From: Nonomuraea jabiensis
GTDB lineage: Bacteria; Actinomycetota; Actinomycetes; Streptosporangiales; Streptosporangiaceae
Assembly: GCF_014204795.1 (NCBI RefSeq)
Contig: NZ_JACHMB010000001.1
Location: 868,001-932,000 of the forward strand
Direction of reading: 5' to 3'
DNA length: 64,000 nucleotides
The notes below the pieces were generated by a model, which was not told the DNA's origin, made no database searches, and saw only the letters and a list, made by a program, of their open reading frames with translations. Of this stretch, positions 1-8,600 are shown piece after piece. Made by a program: the position numbers and the translations under genes. Within the stretch, counting starts at the first letter, position 1. Every line of letters begins with the position of its first letter.

Positions 1-397
1 CTACTAGGTTCGGCACGGCCAGCACTGACCGATCCGCCGCCTCCGCCCTGGCCACCCCGGGCGGCAAACCGTCTGTCTCCGGCGCAGCGGGCGCCGAATC
101 GGTGGTTCGATCCTCAGCCGGTACCGCCCCCATGGGCGCGGTGACCTCCGACCGCCACCCATCCGACGGCGCTAACGCCGCCGGAACCCGCATGGCCGAC
201 AACAAGGACGGCAACCCCGTAGCGGATCCCACCATCTGCTGCGGCACCGCGACGGACGACGCACTGCTGCCCTCAAGCGCCGCGACTGTGGAGAACGCCA
301 CGGCAGGCTGCGCGGGTATCACCAGCAGACCAGGCGCCAGACCAGCCAGCGCAACTATCGTTCCAACCGAACGGGGCCAAGACAAGAACCGGCGCAT
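1..397 (-). CDS. N-terminal part of a second secreted RHS/YD-repeat protein (runs off the left edge)
   Basis: Reading leftward from ATG at 397 gives 132 residues with no stop before the edge. The protein starts MRRFLSWPRS and has a hydrophobic stretch (residues 12-27) followed by small residues, as in a Sec signal peptide. Most of the rest aligns with the first 130 residues of the complete RHS protein encoded at 9659-17149, including VPQQM.GSAT, DGWRSEVT and AVP.EDRT. The N-terminal start and upstream DNA are shared as well, so this is a true paralogue and not a chance frame. The YD repeats and toxin tip lie outside the window, so its effector cannot be told. Confidence 0.85.
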   Translation of the reverse strand, partial: MRRFLSWPRSVGTIVALAGLAPGLLVIPAQPAVAFSTVAALEGSSASSVAVPQQMVGSATGLPSLLSAMRVPAALAPSDGWRSEVTAPMGAVPAEDRTTDSAPAAPETDGLPPGVARAEAADRSVLAVPNLV

Positions 398-600
398 GCG
401 CCACCACACTCCGAACCACAACGAAGAACACCGACAAGGGCGCCTAACGTCGCTCTCCGCCGCGCCGACAGGTACCCTCGCGAGCGGCTCGGAGCTGATC
501 TCTAGCCGACGATCAACGTAAGAAATCCTGACCTATCCGACAAGGCGTGCAATCGTCACAAATCGGAAAACAGCCCTATCTGGTACGCAACGCTCCGTTA
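398..600 (-). promoter_or_regulatory. Upstream region of the left-edge RHS gene, duplicated upstream of the second RHS gene
   Basis: About 200 bp upstream of the start at 397 matches 17150-17347, upstream of the other RHS start. Shared blocks include cactccgaaccacaacgaag, cgacgatcaacgtaagaaa, atccgacaag and aacagccct. Conservation of this untranslated stretch suggests a shared promoter and leader, so the two genes are probably co-regulated. I cannot fix the -10 and -35 boxes. Confidence 0.6.
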
Positions 601-985
601 TCAGTCAGTGTGTGATGTCGGCGACCGAGGACAAGTCCGGTCAAGTCCGTGTTGTGGCCCTCCGGCGCTGGGCTCGACATGGTCCCATTCTCGACCGCGC
701 CGGGTGTCAGGACCGTAAGATGCTGAGGCGGAAGCTTGATCACCCGTCGCCATCGCCCCAGGGCAAGCCAAGCGGACCAAGGGGCTGGGGCGAGGGTCGT
801 TCCTCCGGTGGGGAGTGCCACCTTCACCCCAGGCCCTTGGCCCGCTACCCTGGCGGGTGGAATGACGGCGACGGGATGCTCAGGCAGGACAGTCGCTGAC
901 AATGCCAGGCGTCTTTTGCGCGCACGTACGATCCCCTAATCTGTCGCGAGCATAGAAGCCGTGCGATCAAGACTGGAGGGTCCAG
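601..985. other. Intergenic region, no supported gene
   Basis: Short frames exist on both strands but none has a convincing start, ribosome site or family resemblance. The stretch separates the divergently arranged RHS gene (leftward) and the 170-residue hypothetical gene (rightward), so it should hold the promoter of the latter. Confidence 0.5.
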
Positions 986-1498
986 ATGGGGGTCTTCTAC
1001 GACTACTACCGGGCAGCGGACAGGCAGGCCGCCGCCGAGAAGCCCGACAGCCCCCGAGCTGTAGAGGAGCCCATGGCTGGCGTACCGTCTTTTGACGCGG
1101 TGGACGCCAAGGGGATTGATCCCAACGTGATCCTCGGGCAGCTCATAGCCGTCGTCAAGGAAATTCCGTACAGCTTGGATTTGATACAGACGATCACTGT
1201 CTATCCGCCGCCCGAGGCCGCTCCGGCGACAATTGAGGAGTGGGAGGCTCTTCCGGATGACTCTCCCTACAAGGAGGGGCCGGGAATCGAAGAGCTCTCA
1301 GTAGACGTGCGCGACACCCTCGCTGGCATCCCGGACAGCAGGTTGGGCGAGCTCACTGAGCGCTGGGAACAGATCGAAGAGTTCGCCGACTTTCCGCCCG
1401 CCCGAGGGTTCCTTCTGCAGGTCCTCACGGAGCTGCGCGATATAGCTCAGCGGGCACAAAAGGAAGATCAGATGATCTACTGCTGGATCGGTGTCTAG
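986..1498 (+). CDS. Hypothetical acidic 170-residue protein
   Basis: The start is ATG preceded by ggagg six bases upstream, a good ribosome site. The product begins MGVFYDYYRAADRQAAA and is acidic, with long helical stretches (roughly residues 45-70 and 105-160). There is no signal peptide or membrane segment, so it is probably cytoplasmic. I do not recognise the family with certainty. It is divergent from the RHS gene at the left edge, which leaves open a role tied to that system, but immunity genes normally lie downstream of the toxin, so I do not assign one. An IS3 element begins 30 bp after its stop. Confidence 0.6.
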   Translation: MGVFYDYYRAADRQAAAEKPDSPRAVEEPMAGVPSFDAVDAKGIDPNVILGQLIAVVKEIPYSLDLIQTITVYPPPEAAPATIEEWEALPDDSPYKEGPGIEELSVDVRDTLAGIPDSRLGELTERWEQIEEFADFPPARGFLLQVLTELRDIAQRAQKEDQMIYCWIGV

Positions 1499-1568
1499 GG
1501 TCTTTCCAAAGGTCCAGTTCGAGCCCTTGCACTTCCCCTCTTAGCGTGGAGACCGAACCGGGAGAGGT

Positions 1569-1892
1569 TTGGTCGTGGCAGCAGTCACGAGGCGACGCTT
1601 TGATCCGGAGTTCCGGGCCGGGGCGCTGCGTATCGTCAAGGAGACCGGCAAGCCCGTGGCCCAGGTGGCGCGGGATCTGGGGATCAGCCCGTACACGCTG
1701 CACAATTGGGTGCAGATGGATCGGCTCGCCAAGCAGTACCACGGCGACAGCGACGGGAGCGGAACGCTGGAGGAGTCCGAGCAGGAAGAATTGGCCCGGC
1801 TGCGGCGGGAGAAGGCCGCGCTGGTCAAGCAGCACGCCGAAAAGAAAGCGGCGTGGGACAAGGAACGCGCCGAGCTGGAAGACGAGCGTGAC
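1569..1892 (+). pseudogene. IS3 transposase OrfA, 5' fragment (3' end at 3225-3275)
   Basis: TTG start; the next codons read VVAAVTRRRF. The N-terminus is a helix-turn-helix (FDPEFRAGALRIVKETGKPVAQ onward), followed by a leucine-zipper-like coiled coil (LARLRREKAALVKQHAEK). The reading ends ...LEDERD at 1892. The native continuation VLKRSVVLWVKEAMGR-stop is found in the same phase at 3225-3275, on the far side of the IS110 element. Reconstruction gives ...ERD-VLKRSVV..., the usual OrfA ending in this family. OrfA is the DNA-binding subunit of the transposase. Confidence 0.85.
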
Positions 1893-1908
1893 GACGCCCC
1901 TATGCTTG

Positions 1909-3021
1909 TCAAGCCGCAGCGGACGAGGTATCCGCAGGTGAGAGTGCTTCGATGATGATCGGGAAGACTTCGCGAGCGACGTAGCGCTTGAGGCAGCGGA
2001 TGATCTCTTTCTTGGATTTGCCCTCCGTGGTGCGGCGTTCGGCGTAGACGCGGGTGCGCGCGTCGCGGCCAAGGCGGGTCACGACGATCGTGTAGAGGGC
2101 GCTGTTGCTGCGCCGGTCGCCACCGCGGTTGAGCCGGTGCCGGACGGTCTTGCCGGAGGACGCCTCGATCGGGTTGACGCCACACAGGGCGGCGAAGGCC
2201 GCTTCGCTCCCGAGCCGGTCGGGGTTGTCGCCAGCGGTGATGAGCAGCGCGGCGGCGGTGTCCGGCCCGATCCCGTGCCGCTGCAACAGTCGCGGCGCGC
2301 GTTCGGTGATGATCGCGACCAGTGCGCGTTCGTGAGCGCGAGCTTCTTCGGTCAGGGTCAGGATCCGGCGGGCGAGCATGCGCAGCACGGTGCGGGCCGC
2401 GTCGTCGATGGTGCGATGCTCATCCTCGGGCAGGTCTGCGCAGGTGCGGATGAGCGTGGTCGGCCCAAGACCAGCGAGCGCATCGCGCAGCGTCGGGTCG
2501 GCGCGCATGAGGATGGCCCGCAGCTGGTTGATGGCTTGCGTGCGAGCCTTGACCGCCGAACCCTTGGCGACTTTGAGCATGCGGATCATCTCGACGGCGC
2601 CGTCACCGGTCTTGGCGATGGCAGTAGCCTCCTGCGACAGCACGGCTCGTGCGGCGTTCTCGGCGTCGATGGCGTCGCTCTTACCGCGCCGCCGCCGACG
2701 GGCTCGATCGGGTCGGTTGATCTCCAGGATCTGCATGTCGTGGCGGCGCAGGAAGCGGTTGAGCGCGGTGCCGTGCGAGCTGGTGCCTTCAACTCCAGCT
2801 CGTCGCAGCTGGCCGTGTCCGCGCGCCCAGTCCAGTAGCGCGGCATATCCGTCGGCGGTGGCCGGGAACGCCTGGGTGCCGATGAGCACGCCCATGACGG
2901 TGATCACTGCTGCGACGTGCACGTCGTTGTGGGTGTCCACGCCGAGGACGATCTCCTCATCAACGTCGGCGTCGGCAGGGACGGTGTGGTCGTCGGCGGG
3001 GCGGATCACGGATCTCCTCAC
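1909..3021 (-). CDS. IS110-family transposase (DEDD recombinase)
   Basis: The product is 370 residues. The N-terminal RuvC-like DEDD domain shows GVDTHND (D29), VEGT (E78) and KSDAIDA (D116, D119). The C-terminal Transposase_20 region shows a helix-hairpin stretch (HGIGPDTAAALLITAGD) and NPIEASSGKTVRHRLNRGG, with the conserved serine at about 288-289. Length and domain order match intact family members, so it may be active. IS110 enzymes recombine DNA through a circular intermediate and are guided by an RNA encoded in their own non-coding end. Confidence 0.92.
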   Translation of the reverse strand: MRRSVIRPADDHTVPADADVDEEIVLGVDTHNDVHVAAVITVMGVLIGTQAFPATADGYAALLDWARGHGQLRRAGVEGTSSHGTALNRFLRRHDMQILEINRPDRARRRRRGKSDAIDAENAARAVLSQEATAIAKTGDGAVEMIRMLKVAKGSAVKARTQAINQLRAILMRADPTLRDALAGLGPTTLIRTCADLPEDEHRTIDDAARTVLRMLARRILTLTEEARAHERALVAIITERAPRLLQRHGIGPDTAAALLITAGDNPDRLGSEAAFAALCGVNPIEASSGKTVRHRLNRGGDRRSNSALYTIVVTRLGRDARTRVYAERRTTEGKSKKEIIRCLKRYVAREVFPIIIEALSPADTSSAAA

Positions 3022-3224
3022 AGGCTCGGAAGGTGATGGTCACCGGCCGGGCGAGGAGGTCAGGACTGTGATGATGCACATGGCGAGGCCCCTATGGGGA
3101 CACATCCACGCCTGGTCCGGCGGCACCGCCCGGGCCAGGGCGACAGGTCATCACCAAGGCACGGTGGCCAGTCTCAAGCTGGGTCAGACCCTGGCTTGTC
3201 GGGCGGTGCCTCTTCAGTCTCACA
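3022..3224 (-). ncRNA. Candidate bridge RNA region of the IS110 element
   Basis: This is the roughly 200-nt non-coding end upstream of the transposase. In the IS110 subgroup this end encodes a structured bridge RNA whose loops pair with the target and the donor DNA. The region is GC-rich, with potential to fold, and carries no coding frame of its own beyond shadows. I have not folded it or identified the guide loops, so the call rests on position only. Confidence 0.35.
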
Positions 3225-3277
3225 GTGCTCAAGCGCTCCGTGGTCTTGTGGGTCAAAGAGGCGATGGGCCGATAAGC

Positions 3278-4120
3278 GTGGCGGCCTTCATCAGCTCCCA
3301 GAAGACCGAGCACGGCATCGACCACGTCACCTCCTGCCGGGCATTAGGTGTGTCGCAGTCCTGGTACTACAAGTGGAAGAACCGCATCGGCCAGGACATG
3401 CCGACCGCTCGGGAACGCCGGCGGGCCGACCTGGACACGGAGATCGCCCGCCTGTTCGAGGCGTCGGGTGGAACCTACGGCTCACCTCGGATCACGCGTG
3501 ACCTGCACGAGGCGGGCTGGCGGGTATCAGAGAACACCGTCGCGGCGCGAATGGCTGAGCTCGGCCTGGTCGCCCGGCGACGGCGCAAGCCGCGCTCGCT
3601 CACCCGGCAAGGCAAGCGGTCGGCCGCCCCGGATCTGGTCCACCGCAAGTTCGCCGCGCCCGCGCCGGACGTGCTGTGGTGCGGCGATGTGACGCAGATT
3701 GATACCGACGAGGGCAAGCTGTATCTGGCCACCGTCGAGGACCTGTTCTCTCGCCGGCTGCTCGGCTACGCCATGTCCGAACACCATGATGCGGCGCTGA
3801 CCTGCGCCTCACTGCAGATGGCGGTGGCCACCCGCGGCGGCGACGTGGACGGGGTGATCTTCCATTCGGACCGCGGCTCGGAGTACAGCGCAGCCCGCTA
3901 CCAGGAGCTATGCCGGCGTCTGGGCGTGGTTCAGTCGATGGGCCGCGTGGGCTGCGCGCTCGACAACGCGGCCGCCGAGGCGTTCAACAGCACGCTCAAG
4001 GTCGAGTACGTGCACCGCCAACGGTTCCGTACCCGGGCAGAGGCCAGGCTGAAGATCGCCACCTGGATCGCCGACTTCTACAACACCACTCGGCGGCACA
4101 GCGCCAACGACGGCTTGCCG
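3278..4120 (+). pseudogene. IS3 transposase OrfB, 5' part (3' end at 5732-5806)
   Basis: GTG at 3278 opens VAAFISSQKTEHGI. Then come an HTH_21-like region (GGTYGSPRITRDL) and an rve integrase core with the DDE residues in WCGDVTQIDT, FHSDRGSEY and NAAAEAFNSTLK(V/E). The IS256 insertion at 4121 cuts the gene after NDGLP. After one 8-bp target copy the frame continues at 5732 as PVTFERHVIEKRK... and ends with a stop at 5804-5806. The restored phase is exact (281 + 25 codons including stop). Confidence 0.88.
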
Positions 4121-5723
4121 GAGGTTGTCACTTCAGGTGTGTAAAGATCGTTTCTGATGGCCTGAGGTCGGTCTTTACCTGATGCGGCCTGGATAGGCGA
4201 TGTCGAGTTCGATCAGCGCTTCGCGCCAGCCGATGGTGCGTTGTCCTTCGATCAGGCGGGCGGTGCTGGGCGAGTTCTTGATCTTTCCGGTCTCCTCCTT
4301 GGTGATGGCGCGTTCGCGGGCGCGTTTGTCCTCGATATTGATGATGGCCAGCCACAGCAGTTTGACCACGGCGTCGTCGCCGGGGAAGTGGCCGCGGGCC
4401 TTGGTGACCTTGCGCAGCTGGTAGTTCAGCGACTCGATGCTGTTGGTGGTGTAGAGCAGCTTGCGGACCGCCGGGGAGAAGGCGAAGAACGGGGTGAAGC
4501 GGTCCCAGGCGGTCTCGAACACACGGGCCGCCTGCGGATACCTCTGGCCCCAGGTGGAGGCGGTGAAGTCGGCCAGGGCGTCGAAGGCGGCTTCCGCACT
4601 GGGCGCCGTATAGATCTTCTTGAGCTCGGCGGCCAGCGTGGCGCGGTCACGACGGGCGACCGGCCGCAGCGCGTTGCGGATCAGGTGCACGACGCAGGCC
4701 TGCACGATGGTGTGCGGGAAGGCATGGTGGATGGCGTCTTCGAAGCCGTTCAGTCCGTCGGTGCAGGCGATGAGGATGTCGCGCACTCCCCGGTTGCGCA
4801 GGTCGGTCATCACAGAGGTCCAAAAACGGGCCGACTCGCCGGCGGTGGCGGCATCGAGCGGGGTCTTGGCCAGCCAGATCCCCAGCACGTGCTTGTCGCC
4901 GTCGGCGTCGATACCGATCGCGAGGTAGGCGGGTTTGGCCTGGACGCTGTGGTTGTCGCGGACCTTGACCACGATGGCGTCCAGGAACACCACCGGGTAG
5001 ACGGCATCCAACGGCCGTGCCTGCCAGGCGCGGACCTCTTCGAGTACGGCGTCGGTGATGTTGGAGATGGCCTCGTGCGACAGTTCGGTGTCGTAGATCT
5101 GACGCAGGTGGTGCTGGATGTCGCGCACGCTCATGCCGTGCGCGTACAGGCTGATGATCATGTCGTCCAGGCCGCCGGAGACGCGGCCGGCCCGTTTGGG
5201 CACCAGCATCGGCTCGAAGGTGCCGGCCCGGTCGCGGGGCACGGACAGCCGCACCGGCCCCACCCCCGTCTGCACGGTCTTGCCGATCCTGCCGTTGCGG
5301 GAGTTGCCGCTGCCATGGCCGGCCACCTCGTGCTTGCCGTAGCCCAGATGCGCCGACAGCTCGCCCTCCAGCGCGCGTTCCAGCACCGCCTTGACCAACT
5401 CGCCGAGCATCGAGCCCTGCCCGGTCAGCCGCAGCCCGCCCGCGCTGTCGCGTGAGCGTTCCAGCAGCAGGTCCAGCACGTGATCGCCGAGCAGGTCCCG
5501 CAACGGCGTCTCGCCGTCACGCTGGGGGGATTTTTCCCCGCCATGATGAGCAGCCGCCCCCAGCAGCGCCGATGTGTCATCGTGCTGGTCTTGCCCCACC
5601 GCGGCCAGCGCGGTTCTTCCCCGTGTCGTGGACATGATCGTGTTCTCCCCCGAGATGGTCAATGATCTTTGCAGATTTCCGTCTACGTTTGGTGATCATT
5701 TCCACACCTGGAGTGATACCCCC
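4121..5723 (-). mobile_element. IS256-family element with 8-bp target duplication
   Basis: The ends are inverted repeats. 4121-4142 reads ga-ggttgtcacttcaggtgtg and pairs with the reverse complement of 5723-5702 with few mismatches. The element is flanked by the direct repeat gcttgccg at 4113-4120 and 5724-5731, the 8-bp duplication typical of the family. It holds one full transposase gene and is probably the most recent arrival in this nest. Confidence 0.93.
4175..5635 (-). CDS. IS256-family (mutator type) transposase
   Basis: I chose ATG at 5635, preceded by gggggag at good spacing. A further ATG lies at 5662. The product is about 486 residues with the mutator features LDAIVVKVRDN (first catalytic Asp), ACTDGLNGFEDAIHHAFP (second Asp), the C-terminal YTTNSIESLNYQLRKVTKARGHFP region with the Glu, and a full-length C-terminus. 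It appears intact and catalyses cut- or copy-and-paste movement of the surrounding element. Confidence 0.93.
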   Translation of the reverse strand: MSTTRGRTALAAVGQDQHDDTSALLGAAAHHGGEKSPQRDGETPLRDLLGDHVLDLLLERSRDSAGGLRLTGQGSMLGELVKAVLERALEGELSAHLGYGKHEVAGHGSGNSRNGRIGKTVQTGVGPVRLSVPRDRAGTFEPMLVPKRAGRVSGGLDDMIISLYAHGMSVRDIQHHLRQIYDTELSHEAISNITDAVLEEVRAWQARPLDAVYPVVFLDAIVVKVRDNHSVQAKPAYLAIGIDADGDKHVLGIWLAKTPLDAATAGESARFWTSVMTDLRNRGVRDILIACTDGLNGFEDAIHHAFPHTIVQACVVHLIRNALRPVARRDRATLAAELKKIYTAPSAEAAFDALADFTASTWGQRYPQAARVFETAWDRFTPFFAFSPAVRKLLYTTNSIESLNYQLRKVTKARGHFPGDDAVVKLLWLAIINIEDKRARERAITKEETGKIKNSPSTARLIEGQRTIGWREALIELDIAYPGRIR

Positions 5724-5866
5724 GCTTGCCGCCCGTCACATTCGAGCGTCACGTGATCGAGAAGAGGAAAGCCTCATCGGCCCTGCTGAGGACCGCTGTG
5801 GCATAGGACCGTCTCCACGTTTTCAGGGGATTGACACCCTCAAGGCTGCCGTGCAGTGAGTGCTTT

Positions 5867-6055
5867 TCATCCGGCTTCGCGCAGCTGTAGCACGAGGATG
5901 GCTTTCACAAGTTGACCTGCCAGAAGAGGGCAGCAGCGGAGTTTGCGCAGGATGCGCCAGGTCTTCAGCTGAGCGTGGGCGCGTTCGCCCGGTGCGCGGA
6001 GCTTGGCGTGGGCGGCATTGGCGGCCTTTTGAGAGACGGGCTTGTTGCGGCCCTT
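5867..6055 (-). pseudogene. IS5-like transposase, 3' fragment
   Basis: It encodes KGRNKPVSQKAANAAHAKLR...ILVLQLREAG-stop, the C-terminal end of a DDE_Tnp_4 transposase, including the GERAHAQLKTWRILRK segment with the last catalytic region. It joins in frame to the 5' piece ending VPYKG at 7919 when the IS1182 element and one copy of its 6-bp target repeat are removed. Restored length is 254 codons plus stop. Confidence 0.88.
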
Positions 6056-7918
6056 GACCCTGCTGGCTAACTCGGGTTCAGACCGCGAGGGTCTGGTCGA
6101 GGCGGGCGAGGTGGCTAGTACGAGTGCGGTCGAGTGGGTGGCCGTTCCACCAGGCATCGAGTCGGGTGAGATTGAGGGCAGTAGCTGAGATGACGTGTTC
6201 GAGGTGGACCTTGCGGAGTCCGCGATAGCGGGCTCGGCGGATGCCAGTGACGGCGACGGCTTGCCGGATAGTGCCTTCTACTCCGGCGCGGATCTTGTAC
6301 TTGTGCTGCCAGTCTTGGCTGCTCTGCTGGGTGCGGGCGGCGTCGAGGGCTTGTTGCTGGGCTTGGGTGTGGCGCAGGGTGATCTGGCGTCGGCCGCTGG
6401 TGCTGCGGGTGCATGCGGTCCTGGCAGGGCAGGGCATGCAGGTCTTCGCGGAGAATCTGACCACGATGGTGTCCAGGCCGCGCTGGATGGTCGGAGTCCA
6501 GGAGATGCTGGTCTGTCCTTGGGGACAGGTGGCCTGTTTGGCGGTCCAATCGATGGTGAACGCGGCCCGGCCGTATCCGGTGGCGGCGCGGGCCTGGGGC
6601 GAGGAGTCGAACCGCACCGGTGCGACCAAGGCCAGCCCGTAAAGATCACGGGCTGAGACGATCAGCTCGGCCGTAGCGTATCCGGAATCGACATAGTGCT
6701 CGGCCGGAAGCAAATCCCGCCGCTGGAGTCCTTGATGGATCGAGGCCGTCATGGCCATGTCCGCGACGGTCGCGTCGGTCGTCGCCACGTTCGTGATCAG
6801 GTTCGGCGGCGAGCTCGCGTCGCCGTCCTCGCCGCTCCTGCTGGTGGCGCAGGTTTCGCTGATGTGGACCTTGTAGCCGTTCCAGAACACGTCGGCTTTG
6901 GCCGACCAGCGGGTGTCTGGATCGTAGGGCGAGGCCAGCCGGTGTCTGCCGGGCGGCAGTCCCGCTCCACCCTCGCGCAGGGACCGCCGCCGTTCGACCA
7001 CCTCCCGCCCGCGAGCATCGACGGTCCGGACGAAGTTCTGGATCAACATCACGCGCAACGCCTGCACCGCGGGCAGTTCTCGTAGCCAGGCGGGGGAGAA
7101 CGGCGCGTAGAGGGCCGCGCAGAACGCGTACCCGTCAGCGCCGTAGGCCCGCGCGAGCTGCTCCTGCTTGGCCTTGGAGGCCGGCAGCCGCCAGGAGTCG
7201 ACTCGCGCCCGATACCGATCCGCCCAGTCCGGCACCTCCAGCACCTGTTCCACCCAGCCGGGCGCGGCTGCGGCGAGGGCTTCCAAGGCGGCCCGCACGC
7301 ATTCGCCGGCCAGCTCGACCCGGTTCAGGTCCCGCACCGCCGAGATCACATGTGTGGCATCGGTGCGCTGTTTCCCGCCCGCTTTCACCAATCCTCTGGC
7401 CTGCAGCGTCTCCAACAGCAGGTCCAGGACCCGCTCCTCCAGCCCATGGGCGATCACCCTCGACCGGAACTCACTCAGCACACTCGCGTCGAACCCCGGA
7501 TCGTCCAGCTCCAGTCCCAGCGCGTACTTCCACGACAGATCCGTCCGGACCGCTTCAGCGGCCCGTCGATCGGTCAGGTTCTCCACCCGCTGCAGCACCG
7601 TGATCAACGCCAGGCGGCCCGGAGACCATCCCGGCCGCCCCTCCGTCCCGAACGCGGCCACGAACTGCTCATCGGCGAACAACTCACCCAGCTCATCCCG
7701 CACCCGAACCGGTAACGGCATCTCCCGCCGCCCCCGATACATCACCCGGATCGCCTCCGCCACCAACGGCGACGGCTCCGGCCACGGACACGGCTGCACA
7801 GACACCGAAACACCCCAAACACAGCCGGGATAAGGGAACGACGGCCGCCCTTCATGATCCACCTGACCCAGCAGATCACGAACCACACCACGCACGCCGC
7901 GAGTTAGCCAGCAGGGTC
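6056..7918 (-). mobile_element. IS1182-family element with 6-bp target duplication
   Basis: Perfect 19-bp terminal inverted repeats (6056-6074 and 7900-7918, beginning gaccctgctggctaac) are flanked by gccctt at 6050-6055 and 7919-7924. The element splits the IS5-like transposase gene and carries one full-length transposase gene. Confidence 0.92.
6078..7811 (-). CDS. IS1182-family transposase
   Basis: I start at GTG 7811 (VSVSVQPCPWPEPSPLV). The frame stays open upstream, but that part crosses the element end into the IS5-like gene and cannot be native. The 577-residue product has the N-terminal DUF772 region (FVAAFGTEGRPGWSPGRLAL), the catalytic core (GKQRTDATHVIS; DVFWNGYKVHISET; AEHYVDSGYA), a cysteine cluster (KTCMPCPARTACT) and the C-terminal DDE_Tnp_1_6 region (RAGVEGTIRQAVAVTGIRRARYRG). 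It appears intact. Confidence 0.93.
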   Translation of the reverse strand, partial: VSVSVQPCPWPEPSPLVAEAIRVMYRGRREMPLPVRVRDELGELFADEQFVAAFGTEGRPGWSPGRLALITVLQRVENLTDRRAAEAVRTDLSWKYALGLELDDPGFDASVLSEFRSRVIAHGLEERVLDLLLETLQARGLVKAGGKQRTDATHVISAVRDLNRVELAGECVRAALEALAAAAPGWVEQVLEVPDWADRYRARVDSWRLPASKAKQEQLARAYGADGYAFCAALYAPFSPAWLRELPAVQALRVMLIQNFVRTVDARGREVVERRRSLREGGAGLPPGRHRLASPYDPDTRWSAKADVFWNGYKVHISETCATSRSGEDGDASSPPNLITNVATTDATVADMAMTASIHQGLQRRDLLPAEHYVDSGYATAELIVSARDLYGLALVAPVRFDSSPQARAATGYGRAAFTIDWTAKQATCPQGQTSISWTPTIQRGLDTIVVRFSAKTCMPCPARTACTRSTSGRRQITLRHTQAQQQALDAARTQQSSQDWQHKYKIRAGVEGTIRQAVAVTGIRRARYRGLRKVHLEHVISATALNLTRLDAWWNGHPLDRTRTSHLARLDQTLAV

Positions 7919-8500
7919 GCCCTTGTACGGCACGCGCACGTGCTCGCCCGCGCCGACGTAGCCCTTGTCGGCCAGGACAATCAGGTCGCTGGCGTTCAGG
8001 CGGCGCAGGATGCCCCAGATCCGGGCGGCTTTGAGGTCGTGTACCGAGCCGGGAAGTGAGCCGGAGGTCCACAGCGGTGTGCCATCAGGAGCAGCCAGGA
8101 CCTGGATGTTCATGCCGTGTTTCTTGTGCTTGCCTGAGTAGTAGGGGCGGTCGGCTGCCACCCGGTCGATGGGGATGAGCGTGCCGTCCAGCACCAGGTA
8201 GGGATAGCCGGCACGGCGGGCCGCGCGTAAGACCGTGTCCAAGCGGGGCGCGCGAGCGGCGAGCAGGGCGATGGCCTCGCGGATGTAGCGCCAGGCGGTG
8301 GCCACTCCGACGCCGAAGCCAGCCGCAACTTCGGTGAGCGTTTCGTCCTTGCGCAGGTGCACGAGCACGAGGAGGGCCTGCTGGCCTGCGTTGAGGCGCC
8401 GCCATGGCGAGCGGATCTTCTTGCGGTGTCGGCGGATCAGGTCGGACAGATAGGACAGCGTCCGAGATGACAATGACAGCGCAGCACGGTAGAACAGCAA
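7919..8500 (-). pseudogene. IS5-like transposase, 5' fragment
   Basis: TTG at 8500 opens LLFYRAALSLSSRTLSYL, followed by an HTH (TLTEVAAGFGVGVATAWRYIREA) and the first catalytic regions (YLVLDGTLIPIDRV, PLWTSGSLPGSVHDLKAAR, VLADKGYVGAGEHVRVPYKG). The reading is then broken by IS1182 at 7918. A few out-of-context residues (DPAG) follow before a stop inside the insertion. Confidence 0.85.
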
Positions 8501-8600
8501 CTCGGAGCCTCTGGTGGACAGGTTGATCTTGGTCGACAACCCTTTTACCAGGGGCTTCTTTACTTGTCGATCAACCTGTCGCCTCCAGCAAGTCCTCGAC

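Larger units (their letters stand above)
1893..3224 (-). mobile_element. IS110-family element inserted in the IS3 orfA
   Basis: The limits are inferred from the break in orfA: coding sense stops after 1892 and resumes at 3225. There are no obvious terminal inverted repeats, as expected for IS110. Only about 16 bp lie downstream of the transposase stop, but about 200 bp lie upstream of its start. This asymmetry fits the IS110 subgroup, in which the long non-coding end precedes the gene, and not IS1111. Exact ends may be off by a few bases. Confidence 0.8.
1528..5836 (+). mobile_element. IS3-family element interrupted by an IS110 and an IS256 element
   Basis: The ends form imperfect inverted repeats: 1528-1552 against the reverse complement of 5836-5812, sharing tg..., cccct and cgtggagac. 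They are flanked by a 4-bp direct repeat, ccct (1524-1527 and 5837-5840). Removing the two inner elements restores an orfA/orfB pair in the usual -1 frame relation. OrfA stops at 3273-3275 and orfB opens at GTG 3278. The element was intact before the later insertions and is now inactivated twice. Confidence 0.85.
5841..8600 (-). mobile_element. IS5-like element interrupted by IS1182
   Basis: A DDE_Tnp_4-type transposase gene is present in two pieces, 8500-7919 and 6049-5867, separated by the IS1182 element. The left limit abuts the IS3 target repeat. The right limit is approximate, because I could not find convincing terminal inverted repeats. An unrelated hairpin (gacaggttgatc ... gatcaacctgtc) lies upstream of the start at about 8517-8585. 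Confidence 0.6.

Noticed and set aside
986..1498. Immunity protein for the left-edge RHS toxin
   Set aside because: It lies upstream of and divergent from that gene. Immunity genes are normally just downstream of the toxin tip, which is outside the window.
6078..8072. A 664-residue IS1182 transposase starting at 8072
   Set aside because: The first 87 codons cross the element boundary at 7918 into the IS5-like gene. The native start is taken as GTG 7811.
8510..8590. Inverted repeat gacaggttgatc/gatcaacctgtc as the IS5-like terminal repeat
   Set aside because: Both arms lie at the same end of the element and no partner is found at the 5845 end, so it is more likely a hairpin upstream of the transposase.
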